This document shows positions 28,264 through 36,069 of a stretch of 49,191 bases of DNA, piece after piece (the first letter of the stretch is position 1; each line of letters opens with the position of its first letter). Below the pieces are notes generated by a model, which had not been told where the DNA came from, ran no database searches, and was given only the letters and a program-made list of their open reading frames with translations. The stretch comes from Acidobacteriota bacterium. Its GTDB lineage: Bacteria > Acidobacteriota > Vicinamibacteria > Vicinamibacterales > UBA2999. Made by a program: the position numbers and the translations under genes. Location of the stretch: NCBI GenBank assembly GCA_016213695.1, contig JACQZV010000172.1, positions 1 through 49,191 of the forward strand, written 5' to 3'.

Positions 28264-29247
28264 ATGAGCCGTCGATTGCCCGCTTTGCTCGTATTCGTGC
28301 TGGCGCTCGCGCCGTCGCTGGCTGCCGCGCAGTCGCAGCGCTGGACGCCGCCGCGCACGCCCGACGGACAGCCCGACCTGCAGGGCTTCTGGACCAACAA
28401 CACGTACACGCCCCTGGAGCGGCCGAAGAACGTCACCCAGGAGTTCTTTACGAAAGAGCAGGCCGCTGACGTCGTCAGGCGGGCGGCGGCGGAGGAATCG
28501 GCCCAGACCGAACCGGGCACCGTCGCCGACGTGCACTATGACTTCACGCAGTTCGGGCTGGACCGCAATCAGTCGCCGGCCGCGTCAACTCTTCGCACGT
28601 CGCTCGTCGTCGATCCGGCCGATGGCCGGCTGCCTCCATTGAGCGCGGAAGGACAGCGGCGGGCGGCGGCGCGCGCCGAGGCGCTCAAGGGCGTCGGTCG
28701 ATGGGACTCGGTCCAGACCAACGAGCTCGACGACCGCTGCATGATTTTTGCGGGCGCCGGTCCCCCGATGCTTCCGCAGACCTACAACAGCAATTACCAG
28801 ATCGTGCAGGCGCCTGGCTACGTGATGATCCTGTTCGAGATGGCGCACGACTTCCGGGTCGTCCCGCTCGACGGCCGGCCGCACGTGCCGCCGGAGATCC
28901 GGCAGTGGATCGGCGACTCACGCGGCCGCTGGGACGGCGACACGCTCGTCGTGGAGACCACGAACTTCAACGGCAGGAATCCGCTGCGCGGGTCGAGCGA
29001 GCACATGCGGGTCGTCGAGCGGTTCACGCGCGTGAACGCCGACACGATTCGGTATCAGTTCACCATCGACGATCAGGCGACGTGGACGCGGCCGTGGTCG
29101 GCGGAGCTGCTCATGCGCAAGACGATCGGGCCGCTCTTCGAGCACGCCTGCCACGAGGGGAATTACGGTCTCTACAACACGCTCGTGGGCGCCCGCCTCG
29201 AGGACAAGAAAGCGGCCGAAGCGGCCGCCGCCAGGGGCGCCAAGTAG
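28264..29247 (+). CDS. Secreted GRW-motif family protein, paralogue D
   Basis: A 327-residue exported member. I chose ATG 28264 because GGGAGG lies six bases upstream; an ATG at 28246 overlaps the previous stop (ATGA). The signal peptide ends LAAAQ. Blocks: GQPDLQGFWTNN, DRCMIFAGAGPPMLPQ, YQIVQAPGYVMILFE, VPLDGRPHVPP, GDSRGRWDGDTLVVETTNF, RVVERFTRVNADTIRYQFTIDDQATWTRPW. It lacks the usual TWLDxxG block, replaced by RNPLRGSSEH. D, F and G share PDLQGxW and GxSRGRWxGxTLVV and form a second subgroup. Confidence 0.77.
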   Translation: MSRRLPALLVFVLALAPSLAAAQSQRWTPPRTPDGQPDLQGFWTNNTYTPLERPKNVTQEFFTKEQAADVVRRAAAEESAQTEPGTVADVHYDFTQFGLDRNQSPAASTLRTSLVVDPADGRLPPLSAEGQRRAAARAEALKGVGRWDSVQTNELDDRCMIFAGAGPPMLPQTYNSNYQIVQAPGYVMILFEMAHDFRVVPLDGRPHVPPEIRQWIGDSRGRWDGDTLVVETTNFNGRNPLRGSSEHMRVVERFTRVNADTIRYQFTIDDQATWTRPWSAELLMRKTIGPLFEHACHEGNYGLYNTLVGARLEDKKAAEAAAARGAK

Positions 29248-29272
29248 GGCACGCGGAACGGAGGGTAGTGGA

Positions 29273-30097
29273 ATGCGGATGCTGCTCGCGGTCGTGGCCG
29301 CCGGAGTGCTGTCAGCCCCGTTGTTCGCGCAGGGCATCGTGTCCGGACAGGGCGGCGGCGAGGACGTCGGTGCGCTCGGTCCGGTCAACGCCCTGGGACA
29401 GGAGATCCGTCGCGCGGCGCCCCCGACCGATCCCCCGCCCCGGCTGCCCGACGGCACGATCAACCTTGGCGACGGCCTCTGGATTGGCGGCGGCCCCGGC
29501 GACATGGCATCGGCGCTCCCCAAGGGCGAATCGCTGCCGCTGCTGCCGTGGGGAGAGGCGCTCCTGGACGATCGCGTCAAGCGGCCCGCCGACGATCCGT
29601 ATTACTGGTGCCTGCCGATGGGCGTGCCGCGCGTGACGCCGTATCCGTGGCGGTTCGTGCAGAACTACACGCACGCGAAGCCGACGCACCTCTTCATCCT
29701 GCACGAGGCGATCATCCACACCTACCGCCAGATCTTCATGGACGGCCGCGCGCACCCGCCCGACCTCGACCCCACCTGGTTCGGCCATTCCATCGGCCGG
29801 TGGGAGGGCGACACGCTCGTCATCGACACGGTCGGCTACAACGACAAGTTCTGGTTCGACCGCAAAGGCACGCCGCACACCGAGCAGCTCCACACGGTCG
29901 AGCGGTGGACGCGCGTCACCCGGGGCACGCTCGTCAACGCGATCACCATCGACGACCCGGGCGCGTACTCCAGACCGTTTGTGGCGACGTTCAACGCGCG
30001 GCTCGCGCCAGCCGGGGATGAGCTGATGGAGAACTTCTGCCAGGAGAACAACCAGTTCGGCACCGCCGGAGGCCATACGCATCCGTTCGCACGCTGA
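29273..30097 (+). CDS. Secreted GRW-motif family protein, paralogue E
   Basis: A 274-residue exported member (signal to about residue 18, LFAQ). It has a Gly/Pro-rich N-terminal stretch without the usual G-x-W block, then YWCLPMGVPRVTPY, RFVQNYTHAKPTHLFILHE, IFMDGRAHPPDLDP, GHSIGRWEGDTLVIDTVG, FWFDRKGTPHTEQL, ERWTRVTRGTLVNAITIDDPGAYSRPF. It is closest to paralogue B. GGAGGG precedes the ATG. It is the last intact gene of the 25603-30097 cluster. Function unknown. Confidence 0.77.
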   Translation: MRMLLAVVAAGVLSAPLFAQGIVSGQGGGEDVGALGPVNALGQEIRRAAPPTDPPPRLPDGTINLGDGLWIGGGPGDMASALPKGESLPLLPWGEALLDDRVKRPADDPYYWCLPMGVPRVTPYPWRFVQNYTHAKPTHLFILHEAIIHTYRQIFMDGRAHPPDLDPTWFGHSIGRWEGDTLVIDTVGYNDKFWFDRKGTPHTEQLHTVERWTRVTRGTLVNAITIDDPGAYSRPFVATFNARLAPAGDELMENFCQENNQFGTAGGHTHPFAR

Positions 30098-30133
30098 TCA
30101 CCAGACATTCAATCGTTCCAGCGGGAGGCCGTC

Positions 30134-30199
30134 ATGAAGTTTCTGTTCTAGAGACAGAAGTTCCCCGTCGGCCGCCGGAGTTTTCTCGCTACCGCCTGA
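30134..30199 (+). pseudogene. Decayed Tat-signal gene start
   Basis: A good ribosome site (GGGAGG, 30123-30128) precedes ATG AAG TTT CTG TTC and then TAG (30149-30151). Reading on in the same frame gives RQKFPVGRRSFLATA, a twin-arginine signal core, then TGA at 30197-30199. This is best read as the start of a former exported gene broken by a nonsense codon and truncated. Nothing recognisable follows in this frame. Confidence 0.45.
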
Positions 30200-30211
30200 G
30201 AAATCGCGTAT

Positions 30212-30232
30212 TTCCGGCCTGTGCGGCCGGAA
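30212..30232. terminator. Perfect 8-bp hairpin after the 25603-30097 cluster
   Basis: TTCCGGCC (30212-30219) and GGCCGGAA (30225-30232) pair perfectly around the 5-nt loop TGTGC. It may end the plus-strand operon. No T-run follows. The rest of the 30098-30485 gap contains only the decayed gene start and a doubtful small ORF. Confidence 0.45.
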
Positions 30233-30266
30233 CGCGACTTGCCTGCACGGACGGCAGGAGGGTAGC

Positions 30267-30458
30267 GTGGCGCTCCAACCGACTTCGTACACCGCGCCGA
30301 TGATGTGCCGGTGGCTGCAGTTCAAAGAACAGCCGAACGTGCCGACCAGCAACTGGACCCAGGCGACCTGCGTTCGCATCCGTACTCAGGCGCGGGTGGT
30401 GTCTCCCGCCCGTGATTGCGTCGGGTGTCGTTACTGGGAAGTTGCGCCGAAAGCGTAG
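30267..30458 (+). CDS. Possible small cysteine-containing protein (doubtful)
   Basis: A 63-residue frame starting at GTG with a strong AGGAGGG (30256-30262) four bases upstream. The product has four Cys, including a final CVGC, and four Trp, with no signal peptide or membrane segment. Third-position GC is high, as in real genes of this window. There is no recognised family, so it is listed only because the ribosome site is good and the 388-bp gap is otherwise empty. Confidence 0.28.
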   Translation: MALQPTSYTAPMMCRWLQFKEQPNVPTSNWTQATCVRIRTQARVVSPARDCVGCRYWEVAPKA

Positions 30459-30485
30459 CCCCGACGGGATCACGCAAATACGAGA

Positions 30486-31964
30486 TCACCCGCGCTGCAG
30501 CAGCGGCCGAAGCGTCCGGATGTCTGTGACCGTCTCGACCGCGAGCACGGTGTCGATCAGCTTCTGCGCGGTCGCCGCCCCGAGCACCGGGCCGATGAGA
30601 TCGCGGGCCTTGTCCACCACCTCGCCGCGCGGCATCGGGTTGCGCACGGTGCCCCGCACCGCCTCCACGCGGTCGGAGAGCTGCGCCCCGTCGTTCAGCG
30701 CGATCTCGACGACCGCCACGCGCGCCGGCAGGAGCCGCGCGAGCGAGGCGTCGGGCACGTAGGTCACCTTGCTGCGCTGGCGGAGGACGGCCAGGTCCTG
30801 CATGCGCGGCTTGTCGTGCGCCGCCTTGAACGAGGCGGTCCTGTCGAGGAGCATCACCGCCACCATGTGCTGCAGGCAGATGTCCGGCAGCTCGCGGTTG
30901 TCCACGACGGCGCCAACAGTCGGCGCGAGGCGCACGACGACGGCCTTCACGTCGCCGGCGTCGAAGGGACGCTTCCGCCGGAGATTTTCAATGGCGTCGA
31001 GCGGCGCCTGAATCGGGGTGCCGACGGTCCACTTCTTGATATCGGTGTTGACCACTTCGTACCGCTCGCCAAGGGCGTCCACGAGCACGGACGGCGAGCC
31101 TTTCGGCGCGTTGACCTGAAAGAAATTGTCCTCGCCCGAGAACACGTCGTCCACGCCGGTCCACCCGGAGCGCACGAGCAGCGCGGCGGTCACGCCGTTG
31201 CGGGCCGGCATCCCGCCGAAGACGAATCCCTTTTCGATGTGGTCGGTGTCGCGGCCCCACACCGCGTAGCCGGCCGCCTGCTGCGTCGCATAGTCGAGGA
31301 GCCATCGCATCTGCTGCGCATTGAACCCGGCGACACAGCCCGCGGCCGCCGACGATCCGAAGTTCCCCGCGAAGGCGTGCGTGCTGCGGCGGCTCTCGTC
31401 TCGAAACGTCATGCCGCCGAGCGCCATCGTCAGGCGGCAGCCGACGTCGTAGCCGAGCGCCACCGCGCGCAGATAGCGCTCGCCGGTCGCGCCGAGATCC
31501 TCGCCGAGCGCCAGCGCCGCCGGCACGATCGAGGCGCCCGGATGCGACTGCGACGGCCCGTGCGAGTCGTCTGTTTCGTCGGAATGCGCGAGGACGCCGT
31601 TGACGAGCGCGGCGTCGATCGGTCCGGTCAGGACGCTCGAACCGACCACGGTGGCCACCGCGCGGCCCGCCTGCGCCCGCGCCATGGTCAGCGCGGCCCG
31701 GCCCGCCGGGAGCTCCGACCCCGACACCATCGCGGCGAGCGTGTCGAGGATGTGGTGCTTCGCCTTCTCGACGACCTCCGGCGGCAGCGCGCGATCCTTC
31801 GCGGCAGCCATGTACAGGCTGAGCGTGGCCATCACGGGGCTCACGGCCGACGTCGCGGCCTGCGCCCGCAGCCGGATCGACGGCAGCGCGGCCGCGCAGA
31901 GGGCGAGGGCGCCACGGCCGAGCAGGCCGCGGCGGGACAACCGGGCGCGAGGAAGCGGTGACAT
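30486..31964 (-). CDS. Tat-exported MmgE/PrpD family protein
   Basis: A 492-residue member of the MmgE/PrpD (2-methylcitrate dehydratase-like) family. After a twin-arginine signal (ARLSRRGLLGRGALALCAAA, about residues 7-26) the helical domain shows HHILDTLAAMVSGSELPAG, VNGVLAHSDETDDSHGPSQSHPGA and AVALGYDVGCRL, matching the family core. Family members isomerise or dehydrate small acids in the cytoplasm; export here is unusual. It follows the alpha/beta hydrolase by 30 bp on the same strand. Confidence 0.86.
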   Translation of the reverse strand: MSPLPRARLSRRGLLGRGALALCAAALPSIRLRAQAATSAVSPVMATLSLYMAAAKDRALPPEVVEKAKHHILDTLAAMVSGSELPAGRAALTMARAQAGRAVATVVGSSVLTGPIDAALVNGVLAHSDETDDSHGPSQSHPGASIVPAALALGEDLGATGERYLRAVALGYDVGCRLTMALGGMTFRDESRRSTHAFAGNFGSSAAAGCVAGFNAQQMRWLLDYATQQAAGYAVWGRDTDHIEKGFVFGGMPARNGVTAALLVRSGWTGVDDVFSGEDNFFQVNAPKGSPSVLVDALGERYEVVNTDIKKWTVGTPIQAPLDAIENLRRKRPFDAGDVKAVVVRLAPTVGAVVDNRELPDICLQHMVAVMLLDRTASFKAAHDKPRMQDLAVLRQRSKVTYVPDASLARLLPARVAVVEIALNDGAQLSDRVEAVRGTVRNPMPRGEVVDKARDLIGPVLGAATAQKLIDTVLAVETVTDIRTLRPLLQRG

Positions 31965-31994
31965 GTGCAGCGAAGTATAGGCCGCCGGGCGCGA

Positions 31995-33341
31995 TCAGTC
32001 GAAATAGCCCGACTCGATGTAGCGCAGCCAGACACTGCCAACCACCACGATCGCATCCTGCGTGAAGAGGTAGTGGTGCCACCCCTGGATGCGGCCGACG
32101 CGGTACGTCTTCGCATAGGGCTCCATGACCCTCCGGTTGGCATCGACGGTTGACGGCGGCAGCGCCTCGTCTTCGGTGCCGTTCAGATCGAGCACCGGCA
32201 CCGCCTTGAGCGCCGCCGGCGGATAGCTCGGCTCGAACATCGCCTGCATGAAGGCGGCGAGCCCTCCGGCGCGGTCGGCCGCCGGCAGAAACCCCGACTG
32301 CCACAGGCGCACGGCGTGCTCGGTGAGCGCGCCGGCGCCGAACTGCATCGCGGCGTCCTCCGTGCTCTTGAAGCGCGGCGACTTCAGCGCCATCGTCCAC
32401 CACCGCGCGCGGGTGCCGGCGTCGACGTGCTTCGTGTAGACCTCGAAGTCGTCCAGGCCGCGCTCGCGGACGCGCAGCGCCATCCGCTCGTACGGGTCGT
32501 TGATGGCGCCGCCGAGCGCGCGGTTGTTCACATACGCCAGGCCGGTGGAACTCGTGCCCCAGCCGAGATACCCGTCCGGCGTGTACTGCTTCGCCAGCGG
32601 ATAGAGACTCGCGCCGCCGGTTGACATCCCCCAGAACAGCACGAACGCGCCGCGCCGATTCGGAATCGCCTTCTCCAGCGCGAGGCGGTACCCCTCGAGA
32701 AACACCCGCGGCGTCGCCGCGAGCATCTGCGCCTCCAGATCGGTGCCCGTCTTCGGAAAACGGTAGATGGCGCTCATGCTGGGCGAGGTGCCGGCCGCCG
32801 CGCCGGAACGCCGCACCTCGTAGTCGCCGGCCGACCAGCGCTCGCGCCGGGTGCGGCTGAAGATCGGCATGCGCTCGCCAATCGGCACGTCTTCCCACGA
32901 GCCGTCACCCGTGGGCGCCAGAAAATTCCAGCGCCCGACGCGCGTGAGCGCGACGAAGGTGATGCCGCGCCTGGCGAGCCAGACGCCGGGACCGTCCTTC
33001 CCTTCGACGGTCCAGACGAAGTCCATGCCGTACTCGCTGCCAGGCTCCGCGCCGACGACCACGATCCGCCGGCCGTTCCGCAGCCGGGGCCGGTCCGGCG
33101 TCAGCGTGACGACGACCTGCGTGAAGCGCTGGCCGTGGGCCGTGAAATCGATGAAGTCGGTCCGCTGCGTATAGGCACTGGTCTCGGGATAGTCGCGTCC
33201 GGCGAGGATGGCGGCGATCGCCTCCCGGCCCAGCGTGCCGTTATCGGGCGGAAGGTCCCAGGCGCCCGCCGGAACAGCAACGAGCAGCAGGAGAAAAAGA
33301 ACGGGCGGGCCGTACGGGCCCGCCCGGCGGAGGTGGAACAC
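31995..33341 (-). CDS. Exported alpha/beta-hydrolase-fold protein
   Basis: A 448-residue secreted hydrolase. The nucleophile elbow is GMSTGG (about residue 236), the acid is probably Asp in VLDLNGTEDEALPP, and the base His is in GWHHYLF near the C-terminus. The signal peptide core is VLFLLLLVAVPAGAW. The GTG at 33341 lies three bases after the FAH stop and has no Shine-Dalgarno. The DNA encoding residues 6-22 is a near-perfect intrinsic terminator (see 33289-33326), so this start, or the gene's expression, is odd. The substrate is unknown. Confidence 0.72.
   Translation of the reverse strand: MFHLRRAGPYGPPVLFLLLLVAVPAGAWDLPPDNGTLGREAIAAILAGRDYPETSAYTQRTDFIDFTAHGQRFTQVVVTLTPDRPRLRNGRRIVVVGAEPGSEYGMDFVWTVEGKDGPGVWLARRGITFVALTRVGRWNFLAPTGDGSWEDVPIGERMPIFSRTRRERWSAGDYEVRRSGAAAGTSPSMSAIYRFPKTGTDLEAQMLAATPRVFLEGYRLALEKAIPNRRGAFVLFWGMSTGGASLYPLAKQYTPDGYLGWGTSSTGLAYVNNRALGGAINDPYERMALRVRERGLDDFEVYTKHVDAGTRARWWTMALKSPRFKSTEDAAMQFGAGALTEHAVRLWQSGFLPAADRAGGLAAFMQAMFEPSYPPAALKAVPVLDLNGTEDEALPPSTVDANRRVMEPYAKTYRVGRIQGWHHYLFTQDAIVVVGSVWLRYIESGYFD
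33289..33326 (-). terminator. Intrinsic terminator overlapping the signal-peptide codons
   Basis: Read on the minus strand, CGGGCGGGCC and GGCCCGCCCG form a perfect 10-bp stem around CGTAC, followed at once by TTCTTTTTCTCC. This is a textbook Rho-independent terminator, 18 bases after the FAH stop. It also encodes residues of the next protein's signal peptide. It could end the FAH transcript or attenuate the downstream genes. Confidence 0.78.
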
Positions 33342-33344
33342 GTG

Positions 33345-34469
33345 CTAGCGCGTGGCGGTCGTCGCCTCGGCGACCACCGGGTTGATCAGCGCGCCGATAC
33401 CTTCGATCTCGCACTTGGCGATATCGCCCGCGCGCATCCAGCGCGGGTCGGCGCGCTCGATGTTGGTGCCGGCCGGGCTCCCGCCCGAGATCACGTCGCC
33501 GACGTGGAGCGTCAGGTTGTTCGACGCGAAGTGCAGCAGTTCGGAGATGTTGTGGCTCATCCGATCGGTGTTCGAGTCCTGCATCACGACGTTATTGAGG
33601 TACATCGTGTGCCGCGTGTGCATCGGATCCTTGATGAACTCCTTCGGCACGATGTACGGACCGAGCGGGCCGAACGTGTCGTGATTCTTGCCGACGAGCC
33701 AGTCCGAGCCGCCCATCTTCCGGTCGCCGCGCCCGGCGCGATCGGACACGTCGTGATGCGCGGTGTAGCCGAAGATATAGTCGCCGGCGCTGGCCACCGG
33801 AACGTGACTGGCCGTCCTCCCGATCACGGTCGCGAACTCGCACTCGAAGTCGACCTGCGTGCGCCCGCGCGGCATCACAATCTGATCGTTGGCGCCGATG
33901 ATCACGGTGGGCGACTTGAGGAAGAGGTACGGGTTGTCGCGCGTGTCGCCCGCCTTCCGCTCCCAGAGGCCCGGCGCCGACTGCGCGGTCGGTGCGGCCG
34001 CCGCCGCGGCCCGGCCGCCGCGCGCCTGGTTGGTCGCGATGCCCTGCTCGTGCTCGACATAGTTGCCGCCGGCGTTCAACTGCACGGAGGGCCGCACGGG
34101 CGGCAGGACCTTCAACGAGCTGACGGGATAGGCGTAGGCGGGCGCGCTGCCGGCGCTCGACACCACCTTCGCGATCGCGCCCAGCCGCTGCCGCCACTCG
34201 GCGTCATAGCGGGCGATGAGCTGCTTCATGTCGCCCGGGGCGGTCAGGCGCGGCGCCGACGCGTTCGTCTTCTCGTAGGCCGCGTTCGCCTGCGCAATGT
34301 CCACCGCCTGGGTGTCGCGCACGACCAGCCCGAGAAACGTCCGGCCGTTCTGCTCGAACGTCCCGAGCTTGAACGGGACCGCCGCCCCGCCCGTCTGCGC
34401 GATCATGTGAGCCGACGCCGAGAAGGCCATCGCGAGGGCGAGCCCCGCCAGGATACGTCGTGGTGCCAC
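33345..34469 (-). CDS. Exported fumarylacetoacetate hydrolase (FAH) family protein
   Basis: A 374-residue FAH-fold enzyme. Family members cleave C-C bonds or hydrate and decarboxylate keto acids with a divalent metal. Metal and active-site motifs: VDFECEFATVIGR (Asp/Glu ligands), YTAHHDVSDR, GKNHDTFGPLGPYIV and GGSPAGT. An N-terminal signal peptide (LAGLALAMAFSASAHMIAQ) makes it exported, unlike typical cytoplasmic FAH proteins. I chose the GTG at 34469 because GGAGG lies five bases upstream; an ATG at 34484 would contain that ribosome site. TAGAAT (34499-34504, minus) is a likely -10. Confidence 0.84.
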   Translation of the reverse strand: MAPRRILAGLALAMAFSASAHMIAQTGGAAVPFKLGTFEQNGRTFLGLVVRDTQAVDIAQANAAYEKTNASAPRLTAPGDMKQLIARYDAEWRQRLGAIAKVVSSAGSAPAYAYPVSSLKVLPPVRPSVQLNAGGNYVEHEQGIATNQARGGRAAAAAAPTAQSAPGLWERKAGDTRDNPYLFLKSPTVIIGANDQIVMPRGRTQVDFECEFATVIGRTASHVPVASAGDYIFGYTAHHDVSDRAGRGDRKMGGSDWLVGKNHDTFGPLGPYIVPKEFIKDPMHTRHTMYLNNVVMQDSNTDRMSHNISELLHFASNNLTLHVGDVISGGSPAGTNIERADPRWMRAGDIAKCEIEGIGALINPVVAEATTATR

Positions 34470-34498
34470 AGTCACCTCCATCAAGAAACGAAGAGCGA

Positions 34499-34504
34499 AT
34501 TCTA
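34499..34504 (-). promoter_or_regulatory. -10-like element TAGAAT before the FAH gene
   Basis: On the minus strand TAGAAT lies 29 bases before the GTG start at 34469, within the 45-bp gap after the lipoprotein gene. It implies that the FAH/hydrolase/MmgE run can be transcribed independently. Confidence 0.4.
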
Positions 34505-34514
34505 CCTGTCTGAC

Positions 34515-35996
34515 TCAGCGCGTCGCCAGCGCCGGCGACGGCGTGACCTCGAACATGAAGCGAAGCGCCGGAATCCTGTTCCCCGGGTGATCGTCCGCGT
34601 AGGTGAGCTGCGGCAGACGATACAGCTGCTGCACCTCGGTGGCGGGGCCCTGGTAGATGCCGGGGTACAGATCGATGATGTGCACGCCGGGCGCCCCGCT
34701 CGCGGTGAAGTTGATCACCACGTCGCCCTGGCTGTTGAACCCGCACGCATACCCCATGTAGGCGTTGTCGTAGGTGGCCACGTAGATGTTGTCGTATTCG
34801 GTCCAGCCGACGCCCTTGAGGTGAATCGTGACGGGCGTGCCTGCCGGTCCCGACAGCGGCGTGATGCCGACGACGCTCGTCTCGATGACGAAGTGCGCGC
34901 GTGCCAGGGTCTTGTCGCCCGCCCTCAGCGATACGTCGTGCAGCCCGCCGAGATCCTCGGGCACGGCGATCGGCATCTCGAGCGTGCCGTCACCGCGAAC
35001 CGTGGCGCGCGTCAGATCCTTGCCGACCGGCGCGAAGCCGTCGGCAACGCGGTTGCCCTCCGACGTGCCCCACACGAGCTGCACGGCCGTCCCCGGGGCG
35101 AAGCCCTGCCCGCGCAGCACGACCCTGGTCCCCACGGGTCCCTGCGTCGCGCTCAACGCCACCTTCGCGCCAGGGACGCTGACGTCGGTCTCGGGCACCG
35201 GCTGCCGCTGGTACGGCTCGGCGTACGCCGCCGGCGTCGCCGTCCGCCCCGGCGTCGTCCTGAACACGAACTGGGGCCGCGGCAGGTGCGCCACGGGGGA
35301 CTGCTCGTAGTTGAGATACCCCTGCCCCTGCCACGCCGTCAGGAGCTTGACAACGTGATCGCCGGCCGGGCCGGCGGCGCGAACGCGCGCCACGCCGGAA
35401 CCGCGGGTCGTGACCGCCGACACGAAGCCGGCGTTGTGGTTGTCCCAGTTGACGACCCACGTGTTTTCCATGGTGCGCCAGCCGAGCCCGGTGACCTTCA
35501 CCTCGACAAGCGTGCCCACGGGGCCCGATCGCGGCGTCATGTCGAAGGTCTGCGTCACTTCGATGCCGCCGTGCGCCACGGGCGTGCCGTTGACGAGCGC
35601 GGTGATCTCATGAACGCCGCCGTAGTCCTCGGGGATCGTGAACGCCGCGTCGAGACGGCCGCCCGCGTCCACGTCGAACCGCCCGAGCGACGTCGTCGTC
35701 TCGGAGAACTTGCGGCCGCGGAAGTGATAGTAATCCTCGATCACCCAGCCGCCGGCGACCGTGCCCCACTGCAATTCGACGTTCGACCGCGGCGGCAGGC
35801 CGCTGGCGGCGGCACGCACGCGCGCGCCGACGACGGCCGGCCGGTCGTAGGTCAGCGCGAGGGCGGCCGACGAAGCAGGCGCAGCGGGTTCGGCCGCGGC
35901 GGCCGCCACGGCGCCGGCGTCCGTCGATGACTCGACGCTCGAGCAGGCGGGAAGCACCACGGCGAAGAGGACGAGCGCAGGCAGCGTGAATCGCAC
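34515..35996 (-). CDS. Lipoprotein with duplicated Ig/TIG-like beta domains
   Basis: A 493-residue predicted lipoprotein of unknown function. The GTG at 35996 gives a short signal with lipobox LPAC (Cys18); the frame is open to 36107, which would remove a proper signal. After an Ala-rich linker there is an A-B-A'-B' layout: A (about 50-160, ELQWGTVAGG, IPEDYGGVHEI), B (about 165-235, SGPVGTLVEVKVTGLGW, VNWDNHNAGFVS), A' (about 305-395, QLVWGTSEGN, VPEDLGGLHDV) and B' (about 396-465, SGPAGTPVTIHLKGVGW, ATYDNAYMGY). The domains look like IPT/TIG folds. It diverges from the DUF6351 gene 73 bp away. Confidence 0.75.
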   Translation of the reverse strand: MRFTLPALVLFAVVLPACSSVESSTDAGAVAAAAAEPAAPASSAALALTYDRPAVVGARVRAAASGLPPRSNVELQWGTVAGGWVIEDYYHFRGRKFSETTTSLGRFDVDAGGRLDAAFTIPEDYGGVHEITALVNGTPVAHGGIEVTQTFDMTPRSGPVGTLVEVKVTGLGWRTMENTWVVNWDNHNAGFVSAVTTRGSGVARVRAAGPAGDHVVKLLTAWQGQGYLNYEQSPVAHLPRPQFVFRTTPGRTATPAAYAEPYQRQPVPETDVSVPGAKVALSATQGPVGTRVVLRGQGFAPGTAVQLVWGTSEGNRVADGFAPVGKDLTRATVRGDGTLEMPIAVPEDLGGLHDVSLRAGDKTLARAHFVIETSVVGITPLSGPAGTPVTIHLKGVGWTEYDNIYVATYDNAYMGYACGFNSQGDVVINFTASGAPGVHIIDLYPGIYQGPATEVQQLYRLPQLTYADDHPGNRIPALRFMFEVTPSPALATR

Positions 35997-36038
35997 GCCC
36001 CTATTCTTGTAGCGGCGCGGCACCCTTGTCCACCCGGC

Positions 36039-36044
36039 TATAAT
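36039..36044 (+). promoter_or_regulatory. -10 element TATAAT for the DUF6351 gene
   Basis: A perfect TATAAT lies 25 bases before the ATG at 36070, with GGAGGG (36061-36066) between. No good -35 hexamer is visible at the usual distance. Confidence 0.55.
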
Positions 36045-36069
36045 CAGCTGCCTTTTGACAGGAGGGCCC

